Shown one piece after another: positions 40,951-51,255 of a stretch of DNA of 64,000 bases; position 1 is the first letter of the stretch; each line of letters starts with the position of its first letter. This stretch comes from Merluccius polli (taxonomy: Eukaryota > Chordata > Actinopteri > Gadiformes > Merlucciidae), in contig JAOPHQ010002009.1 in the NCBI GenBank assembly GCA_030340625.1, positions 18,501 through 82,500 of the forward strand, in the 5' to 3' direction. The notes beneath the pieces are model-generated. The model saw only the letters and a list, made by a program, of their open reading frames with translations, did no database searches and had not been told where the DNA came from. The translations under genes were made by a program, and so were the position numbers.

Positions 40951-41533
40951 TTGAGAGTAGCCTAAAATTCCATTGAGGTTCTGGGCTTATTGATCGCCAA
41001 CTAGTAGTGAAATCATCACAGATCCATTGTTTTTGGTTGGATTTTTATAATTTTTTCTGTGGAATGAGTATACTGTTTGGTGAAAAGAATGGCATATTGG
41101 TTGATGTCATAACTTGGGGGAATAATTGATTGCCAATGAAGTAAAGATGAAAATATTGGAAAAAAGTGAGAAAAGCCTCATTTTTTTTGCATTAAATTGA
41201 GCCAAAATCATGTAGAAATGTGTTTTAAGAATATTTTTTTCACTGAATGTGGTCACCACATGTGTTCTTTGCATTAGGAATGCATTTATTGACAGCTTAC
41301 CCAACCCACTGAGGATTTCAGGAACATTTATCAAATGTTTCTATCAAAAAATAAAGGGTACACACACTAAAATGGCCACAAATTTTTTTTCGCGATATTT
41401 CCGGCAGAGCAGACCCTCAAATTATTGTTCCTTAGGGTCAAAAGTAACACAAAAAAAAAAAGTAAAAAGTACGGCAGACCATGTCAGGTTCAACCCATTT
41501 TATTGAGCTTTTGAGACTTTGGCTCCCTGACTA
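40951..41533. repeat. Right terminal inverted repeat of Academ-like element
   Basis: Reverse complement of the left repeat; ends GGCTCCCTGACTA followed by ATT. Confidence 0.9.
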
Positions 41534-41536
41534 ATT

Positions 41537-41787
41537 TTTTATGTATGATATAAAATAATTCTATAACGTCTTATACCATTTCTTGGCAGCTCTGGTTTGA
41601 TCATATATGTTCACAAATGTATACTTCAATTGTCTGCTCAGGCAAATCGCGGGATAGCTCTATTTGATGAACCAATCAGATTGTAGTATTTGACGTCATT
41701 GAAAATATCAACCAATCGCGTACGGCTTAAATAGGACACCTAAATGTGAACATGTAGAGGGGTCTGACATAGCGGTACGAACATAGA
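41537..41787. other. Short unassigned stretch between two large elements
   Basis: About 250 bp of AT-rich sequence between the Academ-like element and the next composite element. Nothing recognised. Confidence 0.6.
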
Positions 41788-42550
41788 CATAATTATGGAA
41801 GCAAATCTGTACCATAATTCAAATTAAAGTGGATTAACAGAAATGCTTTTTCATTTTCAGAATATAGCTGCATTTTTTGACACATAAATAAAATGAATAA
41901 TAAATCATCCAAACTGCATTTTCATTTTCTTCTTCAATATTATTATATTTTGTAACTTTATTAAAATGAAAAAGAAAAGGACATTTAAGATTTAATTTTC
42001 AAAATATGCCCCGGCAAATAGTTACCAAAATTCAATTTGAAATGTCAAATTTGAAAATTAAAATGCATTAACAGAAAGGCATTTTCATTTCAAGGTCATT
42101 GCTGCATTATTTGACTCATAAATAAAATGAATAATAGATCATCCAAACTGCATTTTCATTTTCTTCTTCAAGACTGCTCATTTTATGACACAACTAAAAA
42201 GAAAACAAAGAGTCAGTCGTTCACTTAGCTCCTCCCTCCCTCGTTCGCGAATCGCGAACGACTCGGCGAACGGCGAATGCGCTCCTCCTCGTTCACGAAT
42301 CAATGCTGAGTCGGTCTCGGACTCCCTCGTTCTTCTCATTTACTAACTAATCACGAAATCACGATTCACAATCGTGCAATGGTGCAAATGATGGTGTTAA
42401 TAAATGTGTTAATAGCAAATACAACATTGTGTCTGGTTGAATATGTTAACATATGTATTTAATTTGAGTTCAACAGATTTATTTAATGTATGCATAATGA
42501 CATGTCAGGATCAAAATGCCCCGTTCCCCCAATTCAAGGTAAAGTTAGAC

Positions 42551-43586
42551 CAGGGGTCGGCAACCCAAAATGTTGAAAGAGCCATATTGGACCAAAAAAA
42601 CAAAAAACAAATATGTCTGGAGCCGCAAAAAAATAAAAGCCTTATAGAAGCCTTATATTGAAGGCAACACATGCTGTATGTATCTATAGTAGCTATATTA
42701 GCCTACTATAGAAATGACTAAGTTAACTACAAATACATAATGAGCCTTCATGATTAAATGTTTATTTTTCCTGCAGTGCATCCTGTAGCAGTGGTTCTCA
42801 ACCGGTGGGGCGGGGCGCGGGTTCAAAAAGGAGGCGCGTATTTGCGCCGGACTGTCCGGTTTTTCAGCCCTGTCCGGCGTCCGGCGCAGCATCAAGCCGG
42901 GCGCGTATTTGTCCTCCTTTTTGAGAGCGCAATATAGTAACACACCGCGCCCCCCCCCCCCCCGCCGGTCGTAGGTCCGCGGTGTAACTATTGCGCGCAC
43001 CACCACCCCCGCCGTCGGCCGGAGTGTTACAATCGCGCGCGCCCCCCCCTTCGTCGGCGTAGGTCCGCGGTGTGTTACAATTGCGCGCAGCCCCCCCGTC
43101 GGTCGTAGGTCCGCGGTGTGTTACTATTGCGCGCGCCCCCCCCCCCCCGTCGGTCGTAGGTCCGCGGTGTGTTACTATTGCCCGGTCCAAGAAACATTGA
43201 ATCCTCTGTTCTCCTCAGTTATTTTTCTCTTTTTCCCTTTGGGATCCATGGCCCATCACACAGCCGCCGGTTTGTTTACAACAGCCACCTGCCTGGCATC
43301 CCGCCTTACTGATAGAAACGTGTGTCGCAGCCGGCTATGACGTAAATCTTCGTTGACAGAAATGTTGAAATTTAATATTTATTCTACACATTTTTACAGC
43401 ATTGAAAAACGTTAATAATGTTTGTGTCATGTTTGTTTTCCTACAGAAACCATATTAAAACAAAAAATATATTTCTCTCCCCCATCTTTTTCCATTTTCA
43501 AACATTTTTGAAAAAGCTTCAGGGAGCCACTAGGGCTGCGCTAAAGAGCCGCATGCGGCTCCAGAGCCGCGGGTTGCCGACCCCTG
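42551..43586. mobile_element. hAT (Charlie-like) element, 1,036 bp
   Basis: Ends CAGGGGTCGGCAACCC and GGGTTGCCGACCCCTG with a perfect 8-bp duplication AGTTAGAC (42543-42550 and 43587-43594). The paralogous copy of the host repeat at about 50695 reads GTTAGACAAACCAAACGC with no insertion, a natural empty site. No transposase. Confidence 0.95.
42950..43180. repeat. Minisatellite, about 47-bp unit with C runs
   Basis: Five imperfect copies of GTCGTAGGTCCGCGGTGTGT plus TACTATTGCGCGC and a C run, inside the hAT element. ORFs called across it are artefacts of the repeat. Confidence 0.9.
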
Positions 43587-43611
43587 AGTTAGACAAACCA
43601 AACGCAGCGGG

Positions 43612-43614
<3 letters not shown>

Positions 43615-43658
<44 letters not shown>

Positions 43659-43661
43659 GGC
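43615..43661. repeat. (TG)n followed by poly-G
   Basis: TG dinucleotides passing into a G run of about 20. The paralogous site near 50722 has only the G run. Confidence 0.95.
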
Positions 43662-44552
43662 GTAGTAGATTATTGGATGTATATCAGCAAGATAATAGAC
43701 TTGATTTAGCAATGATGAGTTTTAAAGTTAATGATGTACAGTTGTGTTTATTCTGGGCATATTTTATTTACTATTGTGAAGATGGCCATTGGCCACCCCC
43801 ACTCAAGACCAAGATCCACCAAGGTGGGGGTCCCGGCCGGGTTGCGTGCGTGAGAAGGAAGCATGAAAGAACGAGACAGATTGACGAGACATTCAAATAT
43901 TTTATTAATCTGGCATGACACAGAAAATACAAAGACAGCATGCATTTACCATTTCACTGATATGTAAATGTAAAAGGCAATATTCAAATGTGAAAGTGGT
44001 ATTGTTAATGTGTCAACCATTCGAAAGCGTCCTACACTCACAGACAGACAAACAACATACATTGGCTGGCTCTCGTGATGACGAGTCGTGAGTGACGTCT
44101 CAGTCCTCGAGTCAATCAGTCAGCGAACGACTCGCGAATCAGCGGCGCCGCGAATCAGCGCGTCAGAGAGACTCAGCGAACGAGACGAACGAGCGAACGA
44201 CGCGAACAAGAGTGGCGAACGAGGTCAGTTCGTTCACTTTAAAGAGTCGTTCGTTCGAACTGGTTCGTTCGCGAACGACCCAGGTCATTTCCGTTAAGTG
44301 CACCACAGAGTACTGCATTTGGAACAGCACGTACATCTGAAGATCTGCGTAGTCGTACCTATTGAGTGCGGATAGTGTACTATGTTTAAGTGTACTCATG
44401 GAAGTACGGATATCGGAACACGGCCCTGTACTATAGTGTTGGGAAGTTCAACTCTTTTTACTGACTCGGATCTTTTACTCTCGGACAGTAAATTGAACAA
44501 ATCTTTTTTTTAGTCATTTCATTCATTTTTACAGCAGGTGGCGCTGTAGCCC

Positions 44553-45030
44553 TAGCCTAGTCCTAACTAGACCTTGGTACTCATTACATTCATACTAAAG
44601 ATCTAGCAGTGCTGTAGAGACAAACGATGTCTCACTTGAAGGCGGGTGCTGTTGAAGTTTAAAACCTATTGGCTCTGCCCAGTGCCACTCTGGATCTGCC
44701 TTAACCAATCGCTAACGTTTGGTCGTGACGTATTTCATGCGCCAGAAACCACGTTGCGCGCAGTATACAAACTAGTGATGGATTTCATTAGCCTAGTCCT
44801 AACTAGACCTTGGTACTCATTTCATTCATACTAAAGGTCTAGCAATGCTGTAGAGACAAACGATGTCTCACTTGAAGGCGGGTGCTGTTGAAGTTTAAAA
44901 CCTATTGGCTCTGCCCAGTGCCACTCTGGATCTGCCTTAACCAATCGCTAACGTTTGGTCGTGACATATTTCATGCGCCAGAAACCACGTTGCGCGCAGT
45001 ATACAAACGGCAGATGCAGTGAGCATTAGC
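44553..45030. repeat. Two tandem left halves of TAGCCT MITE
   Basis: CCTAGTCCTAACTAGACC begins at about 44556 and again at about 44791, each followed by some 215 bp ending TTGCGCGCAGTATACAAAC. The complete version is at 54537-54989; the right half of this copy is at 47209-47415, after the THAP-bearing insertion. Confidence 0.8.
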
Positions 45031-45250
45031 ATTAGCCTGGGCCGTGTTCCGATATCTGTGAGTACACTAACTTCCGTGAGTACACTTCAACATAGTACAC
45101 TATCCGTACTCAATAGGTACGCAGATCTTCAGATGTTAGTGCTGTTCCAAATGCAATAGGCTCTGTGCACAACTCGCGTGACGTACTTCCGTTTTCCCCG
45201 GTTGTCGGCAGAAGAGTTTCCGGTTTTCTTCCTGCTTCACTACAACAGCG

Positions 45251-45823
45251 GTGAATATGAATCAAAACGAACAAATGAGAGCTGTAACTGTACGAAAGAA
45301 GAAAAAAAATAACATGAGGGATGGATATAAGTTGCAGAAGGTTGTAGGGGGCTCAAATGAGCATTGTTGTGTGCCACTGTGTACTGGATCGAGTCGGTAT
45401 AACACCGAACTCAGCTTCCACCGGTTTCCTAAACATACTGGCCACCGTACACAGTGGCTTCACAAGATCCGCAGAACCGGGTTTACCATTACTCCGCATA
45501 CAAAGGTCTGCAGCCGTCATTTCACCAAGGACCAGATCCGCACCACTGCAAAAGGAAGACGGTTTTTAACTGCCAACGCCATACCAACCTTGTTCGAGTG
45601 GAACGCTTACAGCAACAAGACGCGGGCCGGTGTTTGGGAGCGCCGCACTCGTCCGACATCGAGTCCGGAACCTGGCCCGGCGGAGACCGAGGAGGAGATT
45701 GTGGATATGGTCCCGATGCCCATAGACCACGATTACGTGGTCTATGGATTTATGATCTATGATCTATGGTCTATATCTATGATCTATGATCTATGGTCTA
45801 TATACATTTCTAATGAAATGTAA
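45251..45823 (+). CDS. THAP-domain protein, transposon-derived, left arm
   Basis: Frame of 190 codons; the natural start is ATG at 45257 (MNQNEQ) or the upstream in-frame codon. Basic N-terminus (VRKKKKNN), then a C2CH THAP zinc finger at about residues 39-118: CCVPLC, FHRFPKH, HRTQWLHKIRR, VCSRHF and NAIPTLFEW (AVPTIF-like box). The tail is Pro/Glu-rich, then MIYDLWS repeats at the palindrome centre. THAP domains bind DNA sequence-specifically. No nuclease or DDE domain follows, so the product would be a stand-alone DNA binder, possibly competing with an active transposase. Nearly identical to the mirror copy. Confidence 0.85.
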   Translation: MNMNQNEQMRAVTVRKKKKNNMRDGYKLQKVVGGSNEHCCVPLCTGSSRYNTELSFHRFPKHTGHRTQWLHKIRRTGFTITPHTKVCSRHFTKDQIRTTAKGRRFLTANAIPTLFEWNAYSNKTRAGVWERRTRPTSSPEPGPAETEEEIVDMVPMPIDHDYVVYGFMIYDLWSISMIYDLWSIYISNEM

Positions 45824-46239
45824 TGTAAATGTTTATTTACTGGTATAAATTTATGATGCAACATTGAATGTAGTGAGTTGATTTTTGGGTCCATTGAATG
45901 AGAAGTAGACTCAGCAGACATCCGGGCAGTATCAACAATACATTTATTCATATTCTGGTTACCTAACATTACCTTCGCCGATCTATACACACTTGAATTA
46001 CACAAATAACATAGTATGCAAAAAACACCAAAAGGTTCAAATATTGGCCACAAAGTGACAGTGAAAAACTGTGTGCTTCTCACCAGTAAGTAGCACACCT
46101 GCTGAGTGATTATGACATCATAAACTAGCATCTGTCATGAGTGAATAACTGCTGAAAACATGCAGTATTTTGTTCACATATGAAGTACATTACTTTGCAC
46201 AAAATAGCATTCAAAACAGAAAATGTAACTTTGACAGAC
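45816..46239. other. Spacer of the THAP foldback
   Basis: AT-rich loop between the arms, no ORF of note. Flanked by GATCTATGGTCTATA-type short repeats that sit at the ends of both arms. Confidence 0.7.
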
Positions 46240-46279
46240 CTATGGTCTATATACATTAGAAATGTATATAGACCATAGA

Positions 46280-46804
46280 TCATAGATATAGATCATAGAT
46301 CATAAATCCATAGACCACGTAATCGTGGTCTATGGGCATCGGGACCATATCCACAATCTCCTCCTCGGTCTCCGCCGGGCCAGGTTCCGGACTCGATGTC
46401 GGACGAGTGCGGCGCTCCCAAACACCGGCCCGCGTCTTGTTGCTGACAGCGTTCCACTCGAACAAGGTTGGTATGGCGTTGGCAGTTAAAAACCGTCTTC
46501 CTTTTGCAGTGGTGCGGATCTGGTCCTTGGTGAAATGACGGCTGCAGACCTTTGTATGCGGAGTAATGGTAAACCCGGTTCTGCGGATCTTGTGAAGCCA
46601 CTGTGTACGGTGGCCAGTATGTTTAGGAAACCGGTGGAAGCTGAGTTCGGTGTTATACCGACTCGATCCAGTACACAGTGGCACACAACAATGCTCATTT
46701 GAGCCCCCTACAACCTTCTGCAACTTATATCCATCCCTCGTGTTATTTTTTTTCTTCTTTCGTACAGTTACAGCTCTCATTTGTTCGTTTTGATTCATAT
46801 CCAC
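46280..46804 (-). CDS. THAP-domain protein, transposon-derived, right arm
   Basis: 174 codons, mirror of the left-arm ORF; differs by few residues (for example NTRDG for NMRDG and NAVSNK for NAYSNK) and by a shorter tail ending FMIYDLYL. Same C2CH THAP finger. Both copies remain open, which implies a recent inverted duplication, gene conversion between the arms, or selection. Confidence 0.85.
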   Translation of the reverse strand: MDMNQNEQMRAVTVRKKKKNNTRDGYKLQKVVGGSNEHCCVPLCTGSSRYNTELSFHRFPKHTGHRTQWLHKIRRTGFTITPHTKVCSRHFTKDQIRTTAKGRRFLTANAIPTLFEWNAVSNKTRAGVWERRTRPTSSPEPGPAETEEEIVDMVPMPIDHDYVVYGFMIYDLYL

Positions 46805-47208
46805 CGCTGTTGTAGTGAAGCAGGAAGAAAACCGGAAACTCTTCTGCCGACAACCGGGGAAAACGGAAGTACGTCACGCGAGTTGTGCACAGAGCCTATA
46901 CTCTGTGGCGCACTTAACGGAAATGACATCAGCTGCGCGGCCGCGTCACCCGCCAAACAGGTGAATTCATTAGAGGTTCTCTGAGCGCGGCTCAGCCTGG
47001 CTCCGCCTCTTCCGCTACGTAGCTAAGATGGCTGCCGTTGAGTACGCATAGTGTACCCCGTAGCACACTCAGCATTTTGGCCGTTTTGAGTACACATACG
47101 GGTCCTTTCAAGTACACTTCTTTTCGCCGCGATCATAATCGGAACACCCTACGTACTCAAACTAAGTATACTAAGTACGGGTAGTACGGCTATCGGAACA
47201 CGGCCCTG

Positions 47209-47415
47209 GTTCCACCCGCCTCCGTACTTACGCTCAATAACTGAAATTCGCGCACGACCTCTACGTCACTGTTCTCAGGCCGCGCCTCCTGTTCGCTGAT
47301 TGGACCGCAGATTTTGGGGAAAAGAAATCGTTCTAACATAGTAGCATCGCCAGACCTAGTACTGAAGTGAAATGAAATTTGAGCGGAAGTACGTAGGTGG
47401 GCGGAGCCAGGCTAG
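47209..47415. repeat. Right half of TAGCCT MITE
   Basis: TCCGTACTTACGCTCAATAA to GGGCGGAGCCAGGCTA; matches 51295-51500 and 54785-54989. Confidence 0.85.
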
Positions 47416-48234
47416 GATTTCATGATTCGTTTGCGCGAATCAGTTCGCGTCGTTCAGTTCGCCATAAAGAGTCGTTCGTTCGTTCGTTCGTTCAGTCGTG
47501 TTTCCGGTAGCGGTGAATCATTCACTCGTTCAGTCGTTCAGTCCAGAGCTATAGAGAAAACAGAGTTACGACACTTCCATTGACTCCCATGGAAAAAAAT
47601 GGCGGACGACACTTCCGGGTTATGGAGACGCCAATAGTTCCAAACAAGGGACTCCATTGATTTCAATGGCTCGTCAAGAACAATTACTGGTAAGTTGATG
47701 AAATAACAGCATTTTAAACGTTTTTTTTACATTTTTAAGCATTAGCTATCAGAGGTATACTCTTAGACATCATTATTTTTATATTTGGTTTGCATGAAAT
47801 GTCGATGTTGATGTTAAAAATGTAAAGTTAGGTCAGTTAGGTCCCTAAATGGATTTAGGGACCTAACTGAAAGCTTGGTAACGGAGACTAACGTGAGGTA
47901 ATTAACGTGATAATTTCACTAAAGTGCGTTAACCTTTTGTTGTCAGGTGACATTATGTAAAGTTGTTTTGATTGTTAGGTTTTAAAACATTATCAAAATA
48001 CTACCACTACTGCTAATGTAGCCCCACTCTCACACTAATACTAAAATGCTACTGCTATTACTGCTACTATTAATTAAATGCTAGCTGTTTTATTTCTGCT
48101 GCTGCTATAACTGCTACTACAATAATAATAATAATAATAATAATAATGCATTTTATTTAGAGGCGTCTTTCAAAGCACTCAATGTCATCTTACTAGACAC
48201 AGATAAAACAACAATAGAACAACAATTTGTTTGT

Positions 48235-49403
48235 TTATTCAACAGGGACAAAGCTCTGCTGGCGGTGTCTGCTGCTGGCAGTGGCTGGTGCTAGCAGTGG
48301 AGGCTGCTGGTGTCTCACTGATGGCTGCAGGGAGATGCTGGTGGTTGCGGGAGGTTGAGATGGAATGGAGAGGCCAAATACATCCATGGCAATAAGGAAG
48401 GTATTTGTTAGTGGCCTAGATATTATGGCCTTTGGTGCAGGAGGTTGAGCCTTCTTGGCCTTCTTATTCTGACTCTTGCTGCCAAGGTGACCTTTACTTT
48501 TGTCTTCTCTCCTTGCAGCCCTGATGCACGTAGCTGCAATCCTCAACCTCAGCCTGACATATCTGCAGATGATTTTTCTTTTAACATCATGGCATGATGG
48601 AAGGCTGCTATCCAGAAGCATGGCCTCCTGTTCCAGGTGTTCCACAGCATTGGTGCACTCCATGAGTGAATCATCTGTCCTTGAACGGAACAGCTGCTCC
48701 ACGTGCTGGACGACAGTGAAGACCTCATCAGATGGCCGATAAAGTGCACCCTGTTTGAATTCTTTCAACTGCAGCAGAACAGCATTCTCATGTGCATCAT
48801 CTGCATTTTGCACAAGTGCATGCTTGCACGTCTCACAGAGTATGGAGCTGAAGACACCCTTCACAATATATCCAGCCAGATGGTACAGAACACAGGAATC
48901 TGTTTTTGTGAAGGTGGGTGGTGTTGTCAGGTCGACCAGCTGCTCCACTCTCAGACCTTCAGGACTGCTGGTAATGGTTCTGGTCTCCAGGAAGTATGCT
49001 AGGTGGTCACAGCTGTCATCAGGTAAGAGCCCGTATGCACTGTGGACAGGAACTGTCCAACAGTGACAGCCCGTAGGGCATAGTGGAACTCTACAGGTGT
49101 TGGCACGGGGTTTCTCTGACGTATGCATCCAAATGTGTTTTCCAGGCAGTCCTGCGTGAACCGGCTCGTGAGGACAAATTTGTGACCCTGGCTCAACAGA
49201 TCTTCCTGGACCTGCAGTATGGTTGTTGTGGCCATAACCAATCCTGTCTGGACCGGCTTCCAGCTGCTCTTTACCCCTATCTTTAGGCCACGAAAAAGAT
49301 GGATGCTCTCTTGGAGAAATCTGATGGCCTTTTCATACTCCCCCATTTTGAACCGAGAGAGGGCAGGACAGTGAGGACATTCTTTCCCCTTCTCCAGAGC
49401 CAT
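48235..49403 (-). pseudogene. P-element/THAP9-like transposase, C-terminal part, frameshifted
   Basis: Two overlapping frames: 49403-48999 and 49128-48235. Motifs: LVMATTTILQVQEDLL, SRFTQDCLENTFGCIRQRNP and TPVEFHYALRAVTVGQFLS, as in the RNase H-like/C-terminal region of THAP9; then LPDDSCDHLAYFLE, YHLAGYIVKGVFSSILCETC and a basic tail. The frame changes near 49035. The THAP finger and the first catalytic part are absent. Known role of the family: cut-and-paste transposition with 8-bp duplications. Not functional alone. Confidence 0.85.
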
Positions 49404-50327
49404 CTGTGTGTGTTTATTGGTTTCATTGCCCCACTTTGTCTGTTATGGGTTTTTGTTTGTTAACATACACTGCTGTTATTGTTCTAGTTTGTTCTTATTA
49501 TTCTTTTGTTGTTCTTATTATTTATTAATATAATAATATATTATGTATGGCAATAGCAATATATATTTATTATTATTATTCCTATTAATTTCTTTTTCTT
49601 GTACACACACAAACACACACACAATTGTTCTTGTTTCAATAATTCTTTAATAAAAATCTTGTTTATTTAACAACTTTTGTACCAGTCATACTTATTCCAG
49701 TCCATCAGCTCTAACATAAATTGCAAGTGTGAATAGTTGCTTGTAGAGTTAGATATTGACTGATCATATTCAAGCATAATTAGTGGTTGTTTGATAGATC
49801 TGATACATGGCTCCATCTTAAAATCTCCATGGTTCTGATGCATGTCCTACAAAAATAACTAAATGTCCTTTAGTCTAAACTTGGTAATAAAGGGTTAATA
49901 AAACGTACTTTGGAAAAGCTGACATTTCACAAAACAGGTAAGTGCTAAGAGTGCAATAATAATAATAATGGTACAAATTAAATGGTAACTTGTTTATCTA
50001 AGTGCAAATACAGAACAACCAACCTTATAAATTTAGCATCACTCACGTAAGTCACCTAACCAAGCTAACACGAACTTCTCCCGCCAAAAGTGTATTATTA
50101 TTATTATTATTATTATTCAAAAGTAATCAATGCAGTACTACAGCTCAAAAGCATAATTGACGCTAACATATGCAATAGCGCAAAAACGTGTGTTTTATTG
50201 TGATATTTACCATGCAATAGCTCACTCTGGCAATGCAAGTCAATGACCGCTATGGCAGCTTGCGGTTTGTTTGGAACTATTGAGGCTTACATGAACCACG
50301 TGACAGCCCTGGCGGCGACATCAAAGC
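49404..50327. other. P element non-coding right interior
   Basis: AT-rich, with (TTATTA)n at 50092-50117 and a sub-terminal inverted match between TAGTTCCAAACAAG (near 47634) and GTTTGGAACTATTGAG (near 50268). No gene recognised. Confidence 0.6.
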
Positions 50328-50358
50328 GTGTCGCAACTCTGTTTTCTCTATAGCTCTG

Positions 50359-51255
50359 GTTCAGTCGTTCAGACTCAGCTCCTCCCTCCGCCCCTCGTTC
50401 TCATTCGCGAATGCCAGCCGAGTACCGACTCGGCTCCTCCCTCGTTCACAACATTCAAACGAATCACGAATGCAGTTAAGCATTCCATTCAGAGATCAAG
50501 TTACAGTTCAACTCCGACAAACCAACTGGGGGAGGGGGGTTGATGGTGAATATGTGTGAATAATAGCAAATACAACATTGTGTCTGGTTGAATATGTTAA
50601 CATATGTATTTAATTTGAGTTCAACAGATTTATTTAATGTATGCATAATGACATGTCAGGATCAAAATGCCCCATTCCCCCAATTCAAGGAAAAGTTAGA
50701 CAAACCAAACGCAGCGGGATGCGGGGGGGGGGGGGGGCGTAGTAGATTATTGGATGTTTAATATATCAGCAAGATAATAGACTTGATTTAGCAATGATGA
50801 GTTTTAAAGTTAATGATGTACAGTTGTGTTTATTCTGGGCATATTTTATTTACTATTGTGAAGATGGCCATTGGCCACCCCCAATCAAGATCAAGATCCA
50901 CCAAGGTGGGGGTCCCGGCCGGGTTGCGTGCGTGAGAAGGTACCATGAAAGAACGAGACAGATTGACGAGACATTCAAATATATTATTAGTCTGGCATGA
51001 CACAGAAAATACAAAGACGGCATGCATTTACCATTTCACTGATATTTAAATACGATTGGCTGGCTCTAGTGAGTCGTGACGTCTCAGTCCTCGAGTCAAT
51101 CACAGTCAGGGAACGACTCGCGAATCAGCGCCGCGAATCAGCAGCGCGTCAGAGACTCAGCGAACGAGTCGAACGATAGCGGCGAACGAGGTCAGTTCGT
51201 TCACTTTAAAGAGTCGTTCGTTCGAACTGATTCGTTCGCGAACGAGCCATCACTA
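50359..51255. repeat. GTTCGCGAACGA-rich repeat, copy 2
   Basis: Direct copy of 42212-44283 without the hAT insertion; its left part (47420-47543) is separated by the P element. Ends GAACGAGCCATCACTA. Confidence 0.8.

Larger units (their letters stand above)
33741..41533 (-). mobile_element. Academ-like DNA transposon, 7.8 kb, with long inverted ends
   Basis: Terminal inverted repeats of about 574 and 583 bp (33741-34314 and 40951-41533), starting TAGTC(G/A)GGGAGCC, flanked by ATT on both sides (33738-33740 and 41534-41536). The interior holds a 1,534-codon ORF, a CXC zinc domain in another frame, a poly-C minisatellite and a nested MITE (40269-40737). A protein of about 1,600 residues with an XPG-like nuclease plus a Cys-rich domain and 3-4-bp target duplications fits the Academ superfamily (from memory). 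Assignment needs a database comparison. Confidence 0.75.
42212..44283. repeat. GTTCGCGAACGA-rich repeat, copy 1, split by a hAT element
   Basis: From AGTCAGTCGTTCACTTAGCT to GTTCGTTCGCGAACGA; shares about 0.9 kb with 50359-51255 in the same orientation, including AACATATGTATTTAATTTGA and GGTGGGGGTCCCGGCCGGGT. Copy 1 contains the hAT insertion at 42551-43586. Confidence 0.85.
45158..46897. mobile_element. Foldback element made of two inverted THAP-gene arms
   Basis: Arms of about 655 bp (45158-45815 and 46240-46897) starting AGGCTCTGTGCACAAC, with a spacer of about 425 bp. The sister MITE copy near 52757 reads CAATACTCTGTGG without the insertion, giving a two-base AT duplication here. Each arm encodes an intact THAP-domain ORF reading inward. 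THAP plus an AT target recalls ISL2EU-type transposons, but no catalytic domain is present. Confidence 0.85.
45040..47205. mobile_element. PIF/Harbinger-type MITE (GGCCGTGTTCCGATA) carrying a THAP foldback
   Basis: Ends GGCCGTGTTCCGATATC and ATCGGAACACGGCC, flanked by CTG on both sides (45037-45039 and 47206-47208). The uninterrupted sequence AGCCTGGTTCCGCCC at about 51290 shows the empty site. A 1.7-kb palindrome is inserted inside. Related copies occur at 52649-53648 and 53652-55740, with a fragment at 44283-44430. Confidence 0.82.
47544..50358 (-). mobile_element. P element (fish), 2.8 kb, internally deleted
   Basis: 31-bp terminal inverted repeats starting CAGAGCTATAGAGAAAAC (47544-47574 and 50328-50358, one mismatch) and a perfect 8-bp duplication GTTCAGTC (47536-47543 and 50359-50366). 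Terminal repeat length and target duplication equal those of Drosophila P. It encodes only the C-terminal half of a THAP9-like transposase on the minus strand. (AAT)n and (TTA)n runs lie at 48118 and 50092. Confidence 0.92.

Noticed and set aside
42864..43190. Gly-rich 108-aa ORF
   Set aside because: Product of the 47-bp minisatellite.
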